Origin: Pectobacterium cacticida | Lineage (GTDB): Bacteria > Pseudomonadota > Gammaproteobacteria > Enterobacterales > Enterobacteriaceae | Assembly: GCF_036885195.1 (NCBI RefSeq) | Contig: NZ_CP133656.1 | Location: forward strand, 372,001-436,000 | DNA length: 64,000 nucleotides | Reading direction: 5' to 3' | In this document: positions 49,684-58,866 of the stretch, piece after piece | Layout: every line of letters begins with the position of its first letter | Numbering within the stretch: position 1 is the stretch's first letter | Notes under the pieces: generated by a model | The model's input: the letters and a program-made list of their open reading frames with translations, nothing else | Told to the model about the DNA's origin: nothing | The model's database searches: none | Translations under genes and position numbers: made by a program

Positions 49684-51279
49684 TTATTTGCTTGCGGCAC
49701 CGTACCAGACGCGGAAACCATTCCAGGTCCAGTTCTTAATCGCCGGATTGATCCCCGCGGTGTTATACATCTGGAACATAATGGCCATCGGCCCTTGATT
49801 CATGACATCGCGCTGGAGCGCCGCGTACTTTTCTATCCGCTGAGTTTCATCGGGTTCCAGCAGTGCGGCTTCTACTTTCTGATTCAGCTCTGCGCTGTAA
49901 AACGCGGCTCGCCAGCTCGGATACTGCGTGGCTCTGGCTTCTTTACGGTTATCAGGATTAAATACCAGACGCGATGCGTTGCCATGCGCATCTGGCACCG
50001 AGGTCTGCCATGCCATCATGGCGCTTGAGAATTCTCGCCCACGGGCGCGACTGAACAGTTGTGCATTCGCCATACGTTCAAGCTTCAGCGTGACGCCAAT
50101 TTTAGCGGCATTTTGCTGGATACTCTGAGCAATGGGCGCCGAATGAGGCAGGGTGCCGAAAATAACGCTAGAGGTAAATCCATCAGGATAACCGGCCTCG
50201 CTCAGCAGTTGTTTGGCTTTATCTAAGTCCAGTTTAAATGGCTGACCCTGCCGTTCATCCAGCGCGCCAAATGCGCCAATTTGGGCAAAGCTGGCGCGGG
50301 GGACACCGAGATAGGGCATTACATTTTTCGCCAGACCGTCATAGTCGATCAGATAACGCATCGCCAGACGAACCTTTTCATTTTTGAAAATGGGGTCTTC
50401 GTTATTAAACGTCCAGAAAAAGAGTTGTGGCTTCAGCACTTTCTCAACGTTGACCTTGCCGCTTTCGTCGAGCGTTTTCAGATCGTCGGCAGAAAGATCG
50501 CGCGCCACATCCACATCGCCTTGTGTGAGTAGCAGGCGCTGGGTGCCGGTTTCCGCGACATGACGAATTAACACGCGTTTCAGGGCTGGCGGCGTTGACC
50601 AATAGTGATCTGTCGCCTGTAAGACTACGCCTTCGCCAGCGTTCCAACGCACCAGTTGATACGGCCCAACGCAGGCGGTATGGGTAGAAAGATATTTATG
50701 GCCAAAATCGCCATTTATCGCCTCTTTCTCCAGCAATTTGCGATTCTGCAAGGTCGATACGACATTCGCAGCGATCGCCTGTAATACCAAATTGGTTGGA
50801 TAAGGTTTGTCCAACGTCATGACCAGCGTTCTGTCATCGGGGGCCACGATCGTGCGATCGACATTTTCCTTATTGAAGCCATATTCGGTGATCGCGGCGG
50901 CATTGCCGTATCCCAGTTTCACCACGCGCTGCATCGACCAGGCGAGATCGCCCGCCGTGGCGGATGTGCCATCGGGAAATTTCAGATTATCTTGCAGGTG
51001 GAAGGTAATCTGTTGATAGTCGGGTGACACGTCCCAACTTTTCGCGATATTAGGAACGACTTTTTTCTCATCCTTAACATCAAACTTGACCAACGAATCA
51101 CAGGTATTCAGCACGATTTCATTGGTAACGACTTCACCTATCTGAGCCGGATCCCACGTACTAATAGCATCAATATTCCATGCCATCACCAGCGAGTCAG
51201 GCGGGGTCGCGGCATTACCCGTTGCGCTGATGATCCCCGAGAAAATCAGTGCTGTCGTCATGGTATTCAGTTTTATCAT
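49684..51279 (-). CDS. Peptide/nickel-type ABC binding protein
   Basis: A 531-residue SBP_bac_5 protein. A signal peptide (MIKLNTMTTALIFSGIISATGNA) is followed by SLVMAWNIDAISTWDPAQIGEVV and a typical GPYQLVRWNAGEGVVLQ block. AGGA lies before the ATG. Neighbours with amidohydrolase (AbgB-like) and MmgE/PrpD genes suggest an acylated or conjugated amino acid as ligand, which is an inference. Confidence 0.92.
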   Translation of the reverse strand: MIKLNTMTTALIFSGIISATGNAATPPDSLVMAWNIDAISTWDPAQIGEVVTNEIVLNTCDSLVKFDVKDEKKVVPNIAKSWDVSPDYQQITFHLQDNLKFPDGTSATAGDLAWSMQRVVKLGYGNAAAITEYGFNKENVDRTIVAPDDRTLVMTLDKPYPTNLVLQAIAANVVSTLQNRKLLEKEAINGDFGHKYLSTHTACVGPYQLVRWNAGEGVVLQATDHYWSTPPALKRVLIRHVAETGTQRLLLTQGDVDVARDLSADDLKTLDESGKVNVEKVLKPQLFFWTFNNEDPIFKNEKVRLAMRYLIDYDGLAKNVMPYLGVPRASFAQIGAFGALDERQGQPFKLDLDKAKQLLSEAGYPDGFTSSVIFGTLPHSAPIAQSIQQNAAKIGVTLKLERMANAQLFSRARGREFSSAMMAWQTSVPDAHGNASRLVFNPDNRKEARATQYPSWRAAFYSAELNQKVEAALLEPDETQRIEKYAALQRDVMNQGPMAIMFQMYNTAGINPAIKNWTWNGFRVWYGAASK

Positions 51280-51309
51280 TGAACGATCCTCAGCGTAATG
51301 GAGAAGGGA

Positions 51310-52737
51310 TTAAAGGTTGTCTGGGCGAGGTTGAATAGGTGGCGTCACCTCCGCCGGAATAGGGCAGCGATAAGGCGTTTCCTGCGTTTGTTCGGCGTGC
51401 GCCTGCTTCACTTGCGCCAGCAGTATTTCGTCGGTCAGCATGTCGACCGCGGTGGCGGCCATAATTTTGGCAACATGGGCCAGCCCTTTGTGCGCCGCGG
51501 GCATTTTCCCTTGTGCGGTAAGTTGCCATGAGTGGCCGGGTGTACCAATCGCCATGGTAGGAACATGGGCTTGCACGGTGGGGATCACCCAACTGACATC
51601 GCCAACGTCGGTAGATCCGATCATGGTTTCGCCATGGACATCCAATGGAATAATGTAATCGCTGAGCGGTGTTAATTCGGCTGGTTTCATGCCCGCGCGG
51701 CGATAGTCACTGGCAATCTCTTCCGGGCTTAATGTGGCCTGAATCTCTGCCGCGAAAGCTCTGTCGGCATCATCAAATGGCACGGGACCGAGCGCATCGA
51801 AGTTACGCTGCATAGTCTCTTCAAGCGGCCGGTTACCCAACAGATTAGAGACGGCGCTCATAATACTGATTTCCACCTGAGTATCCGTCATCATGGCAGC
51901 GCCCTTCGCCACCCGTTTGACCCGCTCGTTCAGGTCAAACATGGCGTGAACATCCCGGGCGCGAATCGCATAGCGAACCGCCGCTTTAGCCTGTACAACA
52001 TTCGGCGCAATACCGCCAGAATCCAGCATGGCATAGTGGATACGGCTATCCTGCGGTACGTGTTCACGCAGAAATTGAACGCCGACGTTCATTAATTCTA
52101 CGGCATCCAGCGCGCTTCGCCCCAGATGAGGCGAGGCAGCGGCATGCGAAGCGCGCCCGGTAAAATGGAAATCCATCCGAGTGTTGGCGAGAGAAAGCGG
52201 TTTTGCCACTTCATGATGTGGGCTTGGATGCCAGGTAATGGCAATGTCCACGCCGTCAAAGGCGCCAGCGCGAACCATAAAAGATTTGGCGGCCCCGCCC
52301 TCTTCTGCCGGGCAGCCGTAATAGCGTACCCGTCCCGGTCGGCCGGTTTTCTCCAACCATTCTTTGATAGCTACAGCGGCCAGCATCGCCGCCGCGCCTA
52401 ATAGATTATGACCGCAGCCATGTCCGTTACCATTGCCCGGTAGTGGAGAAGGTTTGGCAACGCCAGATGCCTGACTCAATCCCGGTAAGGCGTCATACTC
52501 GCCCAAAATTGCAATGAGTGGACCACCGTCACCCGCTTCACCCATCACGGCGGTGGGAATATCGGCGACGTTCTCGGTCACGCGGAAACCCTGTTTCTTC
52601 AGCATGGCCGTGTGCTCAGCGACCGAACGATATTCCTTGTAGCAAATCTCCGGCATGCCCCAAACACGATCGCTCAGATCGCAGAATTCGGCCTTATTGT
52701 CATCCACCCATTTCCAGACTAACTCTTTATTTTGCAT
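51310..52737 (-). CDS. M20 amidohydrolase, AbgB-like
   Basis: A 475-residue metallo-amidohydrolase similar to AbgB, subunit B of p-aminobenzoyl-glutamate hydrolase. Key segments: ILGEYDALPGLSQ, GNGHGCGHNLLGAAA (metal ligands), YYGCPAEEGGAAKSFMVRAG and GSTDVGDVSWVIPTVQ. The start at 52737 (MQNKELVWKWVDD) is preferred to one four codons earlier. No AbgA partner is present. First gene of the operon behind the LysR regulator; likely cleaves an amide bond of the imported compound. Confidence 0.88.
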   Translation of the reverse strand: MQNKELVWKWVDDNKAEFCDLSDRVWGMPEICYKEYRSVAEHTAMLKKQGFRVTENVADIPTAVMGEAGDGGPLIAILGEYDALPGLSQASGVAKPSPLPGNGNGHGCGHNLLGAAAMLAAVAIKEWLEKTGRPGRVRYYGCPAEEGGAAKSFMVRAGAFDGVDIAITWHPSPHHEVAKPLSLANTRMDFHFTGRASHAAASPHLGRSALDAVELMNVGVQFLREHVPQDSRIHYAMLDSGGIAPNVVQAKAAVRYAIRARDVHAMFDLNERVKRVAKGAAMMTDTQVEISIMSAVSNLLGNRPLEETMQRNFDALGPVPFDDADRAFAAEIQATLSPEEIASDYRRAGMKPAELTPLSDYIIPLDVHGETMIGSTDVGDVSWVIPTVQAHVPTMAIGTPGHSWQLTAQGKMPAAHKGLAHVAKIMAATAVDMLTDEILLAQVKQAHAEQTQETPYRCPIPAEVTPPIQPRPDNL

Positions 52738-53032
52738 GGTTATCCTCAAAATTGATCGTTTGATGGAGCGATGGGCGCATCAGTCCCCGGAGATCCTCAG
52801 AATGCGATAAAAATAAGCGGCAATGCCAATGAGCAATTCACACGCCCCATTCCAAAAATTCATAGTTTGGCGTCAATTCTGGCGGTGAATGTTACGGCGT
52901 CCTGTGTGTCCTTGGCGTTTACAGTAGCGCCGTACTCGGCACGCGATGAGAAGGCTCGAATCGGAAAAGTTGACCGGATTGATTCACATGACCTGAGGCC
53001 GGAATCGGAACGATGATGAGAAACGACCGATA

Positions 53033-53953
53033 TTATCCAACGGCCAGTTCTGGGAGGACAGCATCCGCAGCTAATCGCCAGAATATTTCTCCCTGATGGT
53101 TACGTAGCACTGGCTGTCGATATAAACGTATATCCAACGGAACATCCCAGTGGCTACTGCCTGCGCGCACTAAATCACCACTGATTAGCTCCTCTTTTAT
53201 CAGACTTTCCGGCAACCAGGCGACGCCGCTGCCCGCCAGCGCCATGGCTTTAAGGTTTATCGACATACTGTTCTCATACATTGTCTCCAGCGGTAGCGGT
53301 TTGACGATAAGCATCTGTGTGAGGGCATGAGCAAAAAACGAGTGCTTGCCGTAGCTTAACCAGGGGATTTTCTTGCGAGAGAAGCCAATGGGATAAAGCG
53401 GATTCCCCTGGTTATCCGAACGACAAACTGCAATGGCGCGTTCGGTTCCCAACGTCAGCATTGGGTAAGCGGAAAGTTGCTTGATGAGCGATACCGAATC
53501 ATGTGCGTAAGTCAGCAGGAAATCTGTCTCACCGCTATGCAATAAAGAAATGTGTTCGACAAAAGAAGGCTTTTGATCGCACAAACGTATATAACCCGCA
53601 TGCTGCTGGCGATTGACGTGCTTGAACCATTCAGGGAAAAACGTCAGCGACAACGTATTCAACATGGCAAAACGCAGTACGGCAGTTCGTTTCTCATACC
53701 GCTGGTTCAAGCTGCTTCGCAAATGCGCCATGGCAAAGACGGTTTCATTCGCTGTTGAAAGAAACGCCTGTCCTTCTGGCGTTAATGTCACCGGGTAGGT
53801 TTTACGATCGAATAACGGGACGCCAAGCCATTCTTCCAATTGACGTATACGGCGACTCAGGGCTGACTGGGTAATATGGCGCTCACTGGCTGCACGAGTA
53901 AAACTATAGCAGCGTGAGACACTGAGGAAATCTTCAAACCATTTCAATTCCAT
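53033..53953 (-). CDS. LysR-family regulator
   Basis: A 306-residue LysR protein from the ATG at 53953 (MELKWFEDFLSVSRCYSFTRAA). HTH: RHITQSALSRRIRQLEEWLGVPLF. The effector domain differs from IlvY. It lies upstream of the AbgB-like operon in the same direction, with a 295-bp gap, and is likely its regulator. Upstream ATG codons as far as 54055 would add about 34 basic residues before the HTH and are less likely. Confidence 0.86.
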   Translation of the reverse strand: MELKWFEDFLSVSRCYSFTRAASERHITQSALSRRIRQLEEWLGVPLFDRKTYPVTLTPEGQAFLSTANETVFAMAHLRSSLNQRYEKRTAVLRFAMLNTLSLTFFPEWFKHVNRQQHAGYIRLCDQKPSFVEHISLLHSGETDFLLTYAHDSVSLIKQLSAYPMLTLGTERAIAVCRSDNQGNPLYPIGFSRKKIPWLSYGKHSFFAHALTQMLIVKPLPLETMYENSMSINLKAMALAGSGVAWLPESLIKEELISGDLVRAGSSHWDVPLDIRLYRQPVLRNHQGEIFWRLAADAVLPELAVG

Positions 53954-54329
53954 AGCAAGCAACCTCTGTCTGGACGAAAGGGAAAAAAGCATTTTCACCA
54001 AGCGGTTGAATGACAAGCAAGAACTACGCCATGGTTTAAATCGAATAATAATCAAATGATTAAACGTATTTTAAACCGAAGGAGAAGAGGGGGCACAGCA
54101 GGATCGGGCAGCTAATAGGCAAGGATGCACAAACGTAGTGCGCTTTGCTGGTGGCTAGCCTGATTGTTTTTTTGTCTACATGGCTTGGTAGGATAGTTAA
54201 TGGCTAAAATTCCTTTTAGCTGTTATTTCTCCCGAATGCGCAAATCATAGTCAAACGCGCTATTTCGATAAAAAAGCACTAGACAGTCAGTCGCTAAGCC
54301 CGTAATATCCCGCCCCGCAACGGCGCTAA
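53954..54329. other. Gap between LysR gene and tRNA cluster
   Basis: A 376-bp stretch without a gene. It holds the 5' side of the LysR gene and, at its end, the tRNA promoter (54280-54308). Nothing else is recognisable. Confidence 0.6.
54280..54308 (+). promoter_or_regulatory. tRNA operon promoter, stringent type
   Basis: -35 TAGACA (54280-54285), 17-bp spacer, -10 TAATAT (54303-54308), followed directly by the GC-rich discriminator CCCGCCCCGC. This form is typical for promoters of stable RNA that are down-regulated by ppGpp. Confidence 0.75.
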
Positions 54330-54406
<77 letters not shown>

Positions 54407-54504
54407 TCATTAGTATATTGTGTGCAAGAGCTGCGGTGGTACATTTACCCCGTAAAGAGGAAGTACCGCGTAATTAGTAATTTATTGATGTAGAACGTGG
54501 TTAT

Positions 54505-54581
54505 GGTGGCTATAGCTCAGTTGGTAGAGCCCTGGATTGTGATTCCAGTTGTCGTGGGTTCGAGTCCCATTAGCCACCCCA
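54505..54581 (+). tRNA. hisR: tRNA-His (GTG)
   Basis: 77 nt including the extra G at position -1. Acceptor GTGGCTA/TAGCCAC, anticodon loop TTGTGAT, T-loop GGTTCGAGTCC, CCA encoded. Nearly identical to E. coli hisR. Confidence 0.97.
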
Positions 54582-54630
54582 GATTAAGCAGTATGTCGAT
54601 GTATTTTGTCGGCGCAGGTTTGTGAACTAT

Positions 54631-54717
54631 GCGAAGGTGGCGGAATTGGTAGACGCGCTAGCTTCAGGTGTTAGTGTCCTTACGGACGTGAGGGTTCAAG
54701 TCCCTCTCTTCGCACCA
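54631..54717 (+). tRNA. leuT: tRNA-Leu (CAG)
   Basis: 87 nt class II tRNA with a long variable arm (GTGTCCTTACGGACGT). Acceptor GCGAAGG/CTTCGC, anticodon loop TTCAGGT, CCA encoded. Corresponds to E. coli leuT. Confidence 0.96.
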
Positions 54718-54762
54718 CACAAACGAGAACATCAGTGATGTTCACATAGTAAGTAGTACATT

Positions 54763-54839
54763 CGGCGAGTAGCGCAGCTTGGTAGCGCAACTGGTTTGGG
54801 ACCAGTGGGTCGGAGGTTCGAATCCTCTCTCGCCGACCA
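54763..54839 (+). tRNA. proM: tRNA-Pro (TGG)
   Basis: 77 nt. Acceptor CGGCGAG/CTCGCCG, anticodon loop TTTGGGA in the stem ACTGG/CCAGT, T-loop GGTTCGAATCC, CCA encoded. Last tRNA of the cluster, followed by the terminator at 54847. Confidence 0.97.
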
Positions 54840-54846
54840 ATTTAAT

Positions 54847-54878
54847 AAAAAAAGCACATCGAAAGGTGTGCTTTTTTT
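54847..54878. terminator. Terminator after tRNA cluster, bidirectional
   Basis: AAAAAAAGCACA pairs with the T-rich GTGTGCTTTTTTT around TCGAAAG. The T tract follows the stem on the plus strand and a matching run on the other side serves the minus-strand gene ending at 54907. Confidence 0.88.
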
Positions 54879-54906
54879 ATTGCACTAAACCAAAATACGT
54901 TGCGGC

Positions 54907-55206
54907 TTACTGATTGAGCACGTTGTATGCATAATGCGCCGCTTTCGGTATTAACCTATTGGAATAACCTATTTCTTTTGGGGTCGTCAGCGAAAGGAAA
55001 ACCTGCGCTTTCATTAAGGTAGACACTTCCCCAATGAGCCTGCCGTTATTCCTGATAATGAGAATAACGTTGTCCCATCGGTTAATAGGTAAAATCATTG
55101 ATTTATTTTTAACCAGCGCCTTCTCGTTCTCTTGATAAGACACGGATGATTCATACGACAGGGTTCTTCTTTTCCCAAAAATGTTAGCAAATTTTTCTCT
55201 ATGCAT
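54907..55206 (-). CDS. Small hypothetical protein
   Basis: A 99-residue protein from the ATG at 55206 (MHREKFANIFGKRRTL). I do not recognise a family. The first third is basic, the middle has a beta-like stretch NVILIIRNNGRLIGEV. There are no membrane helices or signal peptide. The coding stretch is AT-rich compared with its neighbours and lacks a clear ribosome site, so it may be a recent acquisition or not translated. It is divergent from the lyase gene. Confidence 0.45.
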   Translation of the reverse strand: MHREKFANIFGKRRTLSYESSVSYQENEKALVKNKSMILPINRWDNVILIIRNNGRLIGEVSTLMKAQVFLSLTTPKEIGYSNRLIPKAAHYAYNVLNQ

Positions 55207-55341
55207 ACTTTGCAATCAAACTTTTTGATCTAAGATAGATCTCAAAGGTATAAGGAGCCTAATTTCCCCATGTTATATTTTTAAAAATTAACAAGACGAC
55301 ATAAAACCCCGCCTGACAAATCCATCACTAACGAGTTAACT

Positions 55342-56706
55342 ATGGCATCACATCTTATTGATTTTCTTCTTATAGGGAATAATTTTGGCACGCCTGAAAT
55401 GCGCGATGTCTGGTCTGAGCATAATCGCCTAACGAAACAGGTCGAAGTGGAAGTTGCCCTGGCGCTTGCTGAGGGAGAACTGGGTGTCATCCCGTTGGAG
55501 GCGGCAAAAACCATTGCAGAAAACGCGGATGCGGGCGCACTTAATGTTGAAGAGATTGCGCAGGATGCGGTTCGCATGAAGCACTCTCTGATGCCGACGA
55601 TTGCCGCGATTCAGAAACAGTGCGGCGCAGCCGGTGAATTTATTCACTATGGCGTGACCACGCAAGACATTGTTGATACCGCGACCGTGTTACAACTGAA
55701 ACAATCTTTTGCGATTGTCGTCAGAGATACACAATTGCTGGCCGTTGAGCTGAAGCGGCTGGCGAAAAAATATCAATATACGCTGATGCCAGGCCGTACT
55801 CATGGCATGCAAGCATTACCGACGACGTTTGGCTTTAAATTGGCTGTCTGGTTAGATGAGTTTATCCGCCATCTCGAACGCCTAAATGAAATTAAAGATC
55901 GTGTTTTGGTTGGCAATATTAATGGCGCCATCTGTACCTATGCGTCTTTTGGCGAAAAAGGGCCGGAAATCGAGCGTTTGACGCTGGATAAACTGGGGCT
56001 GAATACACCGAATATTGGCTGGCAATCCGCCCGCGATCGTTTTTCCGAATATGCTTCTGTCGCTGTGCTCATCAGCGGTACATTGGGCAAAATTGGCAAT
56101 GAGCTGTATAACCTGATGCGCACCGAGATTAACGAAATCGAAGAGCCGTTTTCCGAAGGGAAAATCGGTTCTACCACAATGCCGCATAAGCGCAATCCCG
56201 CCGCGCTGGAAGGGCTGGCGAGTCTGACCGCGCCGCTGTTAAAGAGCGCTGCGCTGATTCATGAATCGATGAAAGTTGAACATGAGCGTGATGCGATGAG
56301 CTGGCGTGCAGAATGGATCGCGCTGCCGGAAATCAATATCTATCTGTCTGCCCAGTTGCAGAATGCGCTGGGTATCCTGCGGGGGATGTCGGTCAACGAG
56401 AAGCAAATGCTGGCCAATCTCGATCTGCAAAATGGCTTGCTGCTGTCTGAAAAAGTGATGTTCGAGATTGGCAAACGCCTCGGTAAGCAGACGGCTCACC
56501 ATCTGGTATATGAATGTGCCATGCAGGCATTCGAGCAGAAACAGTCTTTTAAATCTGTGCTACTCGCCGATCCGGTGCTTTCTAAACAAGTCACCGCCGC
56601 CGATTTAGATGAATGGCTGAATCCGGCAAATTACGTCGGCAGCGCACCGCAGAAGGTTGATGATGTGATTCGCTATGCGGATAACTCTGGCCTGCTGCCC
56701 GCATAA
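55342..56706 (+). CDS. Fumarase/aspartase-superfamily lyase, candidate S-(2-succino)cysteine lyase
   Basis: A 454-residue lyase related to PurB. The superfamily signature GSTTMPHKRNP begins at residue 276 with the catalytic Ser loop (S277); the second region is PGRTHGMQALPTTFGFKLAVW. Enzymes of this fold release fumarate from a succinyl adduct. The true purB is normally next to mnmA/hflD, not here. Acetyltransferase, ABC transporter and M20 deacylase genes follow, the gene set reported for S-(2-succino)cysteine breakdown, including Dickeya; the substrate is inferred from that context. Confidence 0.8.
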   Translation: MASHLIDFLLIGNNFGTPEMRDVWSEHNRLTKQVEVEVALALAEGELGVIPLEAAKTIAENADAGALNVEEIAQDAVRMKHSLMPTIAAIQKQCGAAGEFIHYGVTTQDIVDTATVLQLKQSFAIVVRDTQLLAVELKRLAKKYQYTLMPGRTHGMQALPTTFGFKLAVWLDEFIRHLERLNEIKDRVLVGNINGAICTYASFGEKGPEIERLTLDKLGLNTPNIGWQSARDRFSEYASVAVLISGTLGKIGNELYNLMRTEINEIEEPFSEGKIGSTTMPHKRNPAALEGLASLTAPLLKSAALIHESMKVEHERDAMSWRAEWIALPEINIYLSAQLQNALGILRGMSVNEKQMLANLDLQNGLLLSEKVMFEIGKRLGKQTAHHLVYECAMQAFEQKQSFKSVLLADPVLSKQVTAADLDEWLNPANYVGSAPQKVDDVIRYADNSGLLPA

Positions 56707-56715
56707 GGTGATCGT

Positions 56716-57258
56716 ATGAGTATTGTATTTCGTCAAGCGACGCTGGCGGATGATGAAACCTACCTGGCGTTGGCGCTGGCGGCGTTTGAGCCGATTCGTG
56801 AGATGGGGATCAATTTCTCGGCCGCCCATGCTGACATCGGCATGGTACGCGCGCACATTGCTTCACATGGCGTTTATGTGATGGAAAAGGACGGCGAGAT
56901 GGTGTCGTCATTTACCATTCGTTATCCGTGGGGGCCGGAGCCGGGGCCGTTTGGTCTCCCTCATCTGGGCTGGTTTGCCACGCACCCTGGCTATAAAAAA
57001 CAGGGGTTGGGTAAGCAAATGATGAGCTGGTTGGAGGAAGAAATTCTGATTAAGCAGCTCAAAGCGCCAGCCGTATCACTAGGCACCGCGCAAAATCACC
57101 CATGGCTGATTCAAATGTATAAAAATTATGGTTTCAAGGCCGTCGGTCAGGCGAATCTGGGAAAAGGGCACCTGACCATTTGGATGGAAAAAATTCTTGA
57201 TAACCGATTGTATGACCAGTGGAAAATTCGAAATTCAAAAAGAGAGGCTGTGAAATGA
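56716..57258 (+). CDS. GNAT N-acetyltransferase
   Basis: A 180-residue GNAT protein. The acetyl-CoA loop is HPGYKKQGLGKQMMSWLEEE and the C-terminal block LIQMYKNYGFKAVGQ is typical. It lies 9 bp after the lyase and overlaps the next gene (ATGA at 57255). In succinocysteine pathways an acetyltransferase N-acetylates the adduct before breakdown; that role is inferred. Confidence 0.85.
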   Translation: MSIVFRQATLADDETYLALALAAFEPIREMGINFSAAHADIGMVRAHIASHGVYVMEKDGEMVSSFTIRYPWGPEPGPFGLPHLGWFATHPGYKKQGLGKQMMSWLEEEILIKQLKAPAVSLGTAQNHPWLIQMYKNYGFKAVGQANLGKGHLTIWMEKILDNRLYDQWKIRNSKREAVK

Positions 57259-58046
57259 TGAAAAAAGTAACGTTGTCTGTTCTGGCGTTGACGACCGCCT
57301 TTCTTGTGGCTGGCTGTGATTCCGAGAAAAGCGGTGCCGACCAGGGAAAAGTCCTGAGAGTGGGGTCTACGGGGCAAAGCTATCCGAGCAGTTTCAAGCA
57401 AGATAACAAACTTATTGGATTTGACGTTGAAGTCACGGAAGCCATCGCAAAAGATTTGAACTACAAAGTCGAGTGGGTCACTGCGGATTTTAGCGGCCTG
57501 ATGGGGCAACTCGAAGCGAGAAAATTGGATACGGTGGCGAACGTTGTCGCCATTACTCCCGCCCGCCAGGAGAAATACAATTTTGCGCAGCCCTATAGCT
57601 TTTACGGCAGCCAGATCGTAACGCACAAAGACAATACGACGATCAATACACTGGCCGATCTGAAAGGCAAGACGATCGCCGGGGTTCTGGGTTCCAACCA
57701 CGTCAACAACCTGAAAAAAGCCTTTGCTGATGGCAGTGTAAATATCCGCACGTATGAAACCCGCGATGGCGCGATGAGTGATGCATTATCTAAGCGTGTT
57801 GACGGCTACGTGAATTCACGTCCGATCCTGCTGGCGGAAATCAATAAGCGTCACTTGCCGTTTAAACTGGTTGGTGAACCGCTGGTGATTGAAAAAGTCA
57901 GTTTCCCGTTCCATAAGGATGCAAAAGGCGATGCATTGCGCCAGCAATTCGACGCGGAGTTGACGAAAATGCAGGAAGATGGGCGTCTAAAAGCGATTTC
58001 CGAAAAGTATTTCGGTGAAGACATCACTGTACCCCCAGCAAAATAA
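57255..58046 (+). CDS. Amino-acid-type binding lipoprotein
   Basis: A 263-residue SBP family 3 protein. MMKKVTLSVLALTTAFLVAGC is a lipoprotein signal with lipobox LVAGC; the mature part starts CDSEKSGADQGKVLRVGSTG and has KLIGFDVEVTEAIAKDLNYKVEW. The start codon overlaps the acetyltransferase stop; AGAGG lies 7 bases upstream. Similar to TcyJ/TcyK-type cystine or sulfur-compound binding proteins by context. Confidence 0.9.
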   Translation: MMKKVTLSVLALTTAFLVAGCDSEKSGADQGKVLRVGSTGQSYPSSFKQDNKLIGFDVEVTEAIAKDLNYKVEWVTADFSGLMGQLEARKLDTVANVVAITPARQEKYNFAQPYSFYGSQIVTHKDNTTINTLADLKGKTIAGVLGSNHVNNLKKAFADGSVNIRTYETRDGAMSDALSKRVDGYVNSRPILLAEINKRHLPFKLVGEPLVIEKVSFPFHKDAKGDALRQQFDAELTKMQEDGRLKAISEKYFGEDITVPPAK

Positions 58047-58139
58047 GGTTACGCCAGCACGTTAGGCGAGTCGCAACATTCTCTGATGGTTCGTTATGTC
58101 ACCAGATCGTTTGTTATATAGCGAATAGTCATAATCCTG

Positions 58140-58167
58140 TTCCACCGGTGCAGTATGGCCGGTGGAA
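58140..58167 (+). promoter_or_regulatory. Intercistronic hairpin covering the permease ribosome site
   Basis: TTCCACCGG pairs with CCGGTGGAA (9 bp, 10-base loop). The GGTGG in the 3' arm is the only plausible ribosome site for the permease start at 58174. It may reduce permease synthesis relative to the abundant binding protein or protect the upstream message. Confidence 0.55.
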
Positions 58168-58173
58168 GCATTA

Positions 58174-58857
58174 ATGGTATTACTCATGAATATCGATCTT
58201 GCTTACCTTTGGAAAGTGTTCCCTCAGGTATTAATGTATTTACCGACCACGCTATTCCTTGCCGTGGTGTCGATGTTTTTCGCTATGGTGATTGGCCTGG
58301 TACTGGCATTAGTCCGTGAAAGCAAAATTATCGTCGTCGTTAAAGGGGTCGAGCTGTATATTTCGCTGTTCCGCGGTATTCCATCGCTGGTCCAGTTGTT
58401 TATTATCTATTTTGGCCTTCCGCAACTCTTTCCCGGTTTATCCAATCTGGATGCGATGACGGCGGCTATTATTGGCTTCAGCCTGAAGACATCCGCCTAT
58501 ATGGCAGAGATTTTCCGGGCAGCTCTGGCCTCGGTGGATTTTGGCCAGACGGAGGCCGGGTTGTCCATCGGCATGAACAAAGCGCAGATTTATCGTCGTA
58601 TCGTATTGCCTCAGGCCATGCTGAATGCGCTACCGGCGACGGGTAATACCTTTATCTCGCTCATAAAGGATACCTCGGTAGCCTTTGCGCTAGGCGTTTC
58701 CGAGCTGTTTGCGGAAGGCAAGATGATTGCGGCGGAATCTTTACGTTTCTTCGAGACCTTCCTGGTCGTGGGGTTAGTTTACTGGATGGTGATCGTGGTT
58801 TACGCCTGGCTGCAAAAACAGCTTGAAAAGAAACTCAATCACTCGTTACGGCGATAA
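58174..58857 (+). CDS. Polar amino-acid-type ABC permease
   Basis: A 227-residue HEQRo-family permease with about five membrane helices, similar to TcyL/YecS. The segment LFRGIPSLVQLFIIYFGLPQLFPG and the EAA loop FGQTEAGLSIGMNKAQIYRRIVLPQ are diagnostic. The start ATG at 58174 is preferred; GTG at 58162 lies in the hairpin arm. Single permease, expected to homodimerise. Confidence 0.9.
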   Translation: MVLLMNIDLAYLWKVFPQVLMYLPTTLFLAVVSMFFAMVIGLVLALVRESKIIVVVKGVELYISLFRGIPSLVQLFIIYFGLPQLFPGLSNLDAMTAAIIGFSLKTSAYMAEIFRAALASVDFGQTEAGLSIGMNKAQIYRRIVLPQAMLNALPATGNTFISLIKDTSVAFALGVSELFAEGKMIAAESLRFFETFLVVGLVYWMVIVVYAWLQKQLEKKLNHSLRR

Positions 58858-58866
58858 GGGGCTGAC

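Noticed and set aside
52771..53016. Open frame of 81 codons upstream of the AbgB-like operon
   Set aside because: No ribosome site and no protein-like pattern; it overlies the promoter region between the LysR gene and the operon.
55342..56706. Annotation as housekeeping adenylosuccinate lyase purB
   Set aside because: The context is a transport and acetyl-transfer operon, not the mnmA-hflD-purB locus, so a specialised lyase is more likely.
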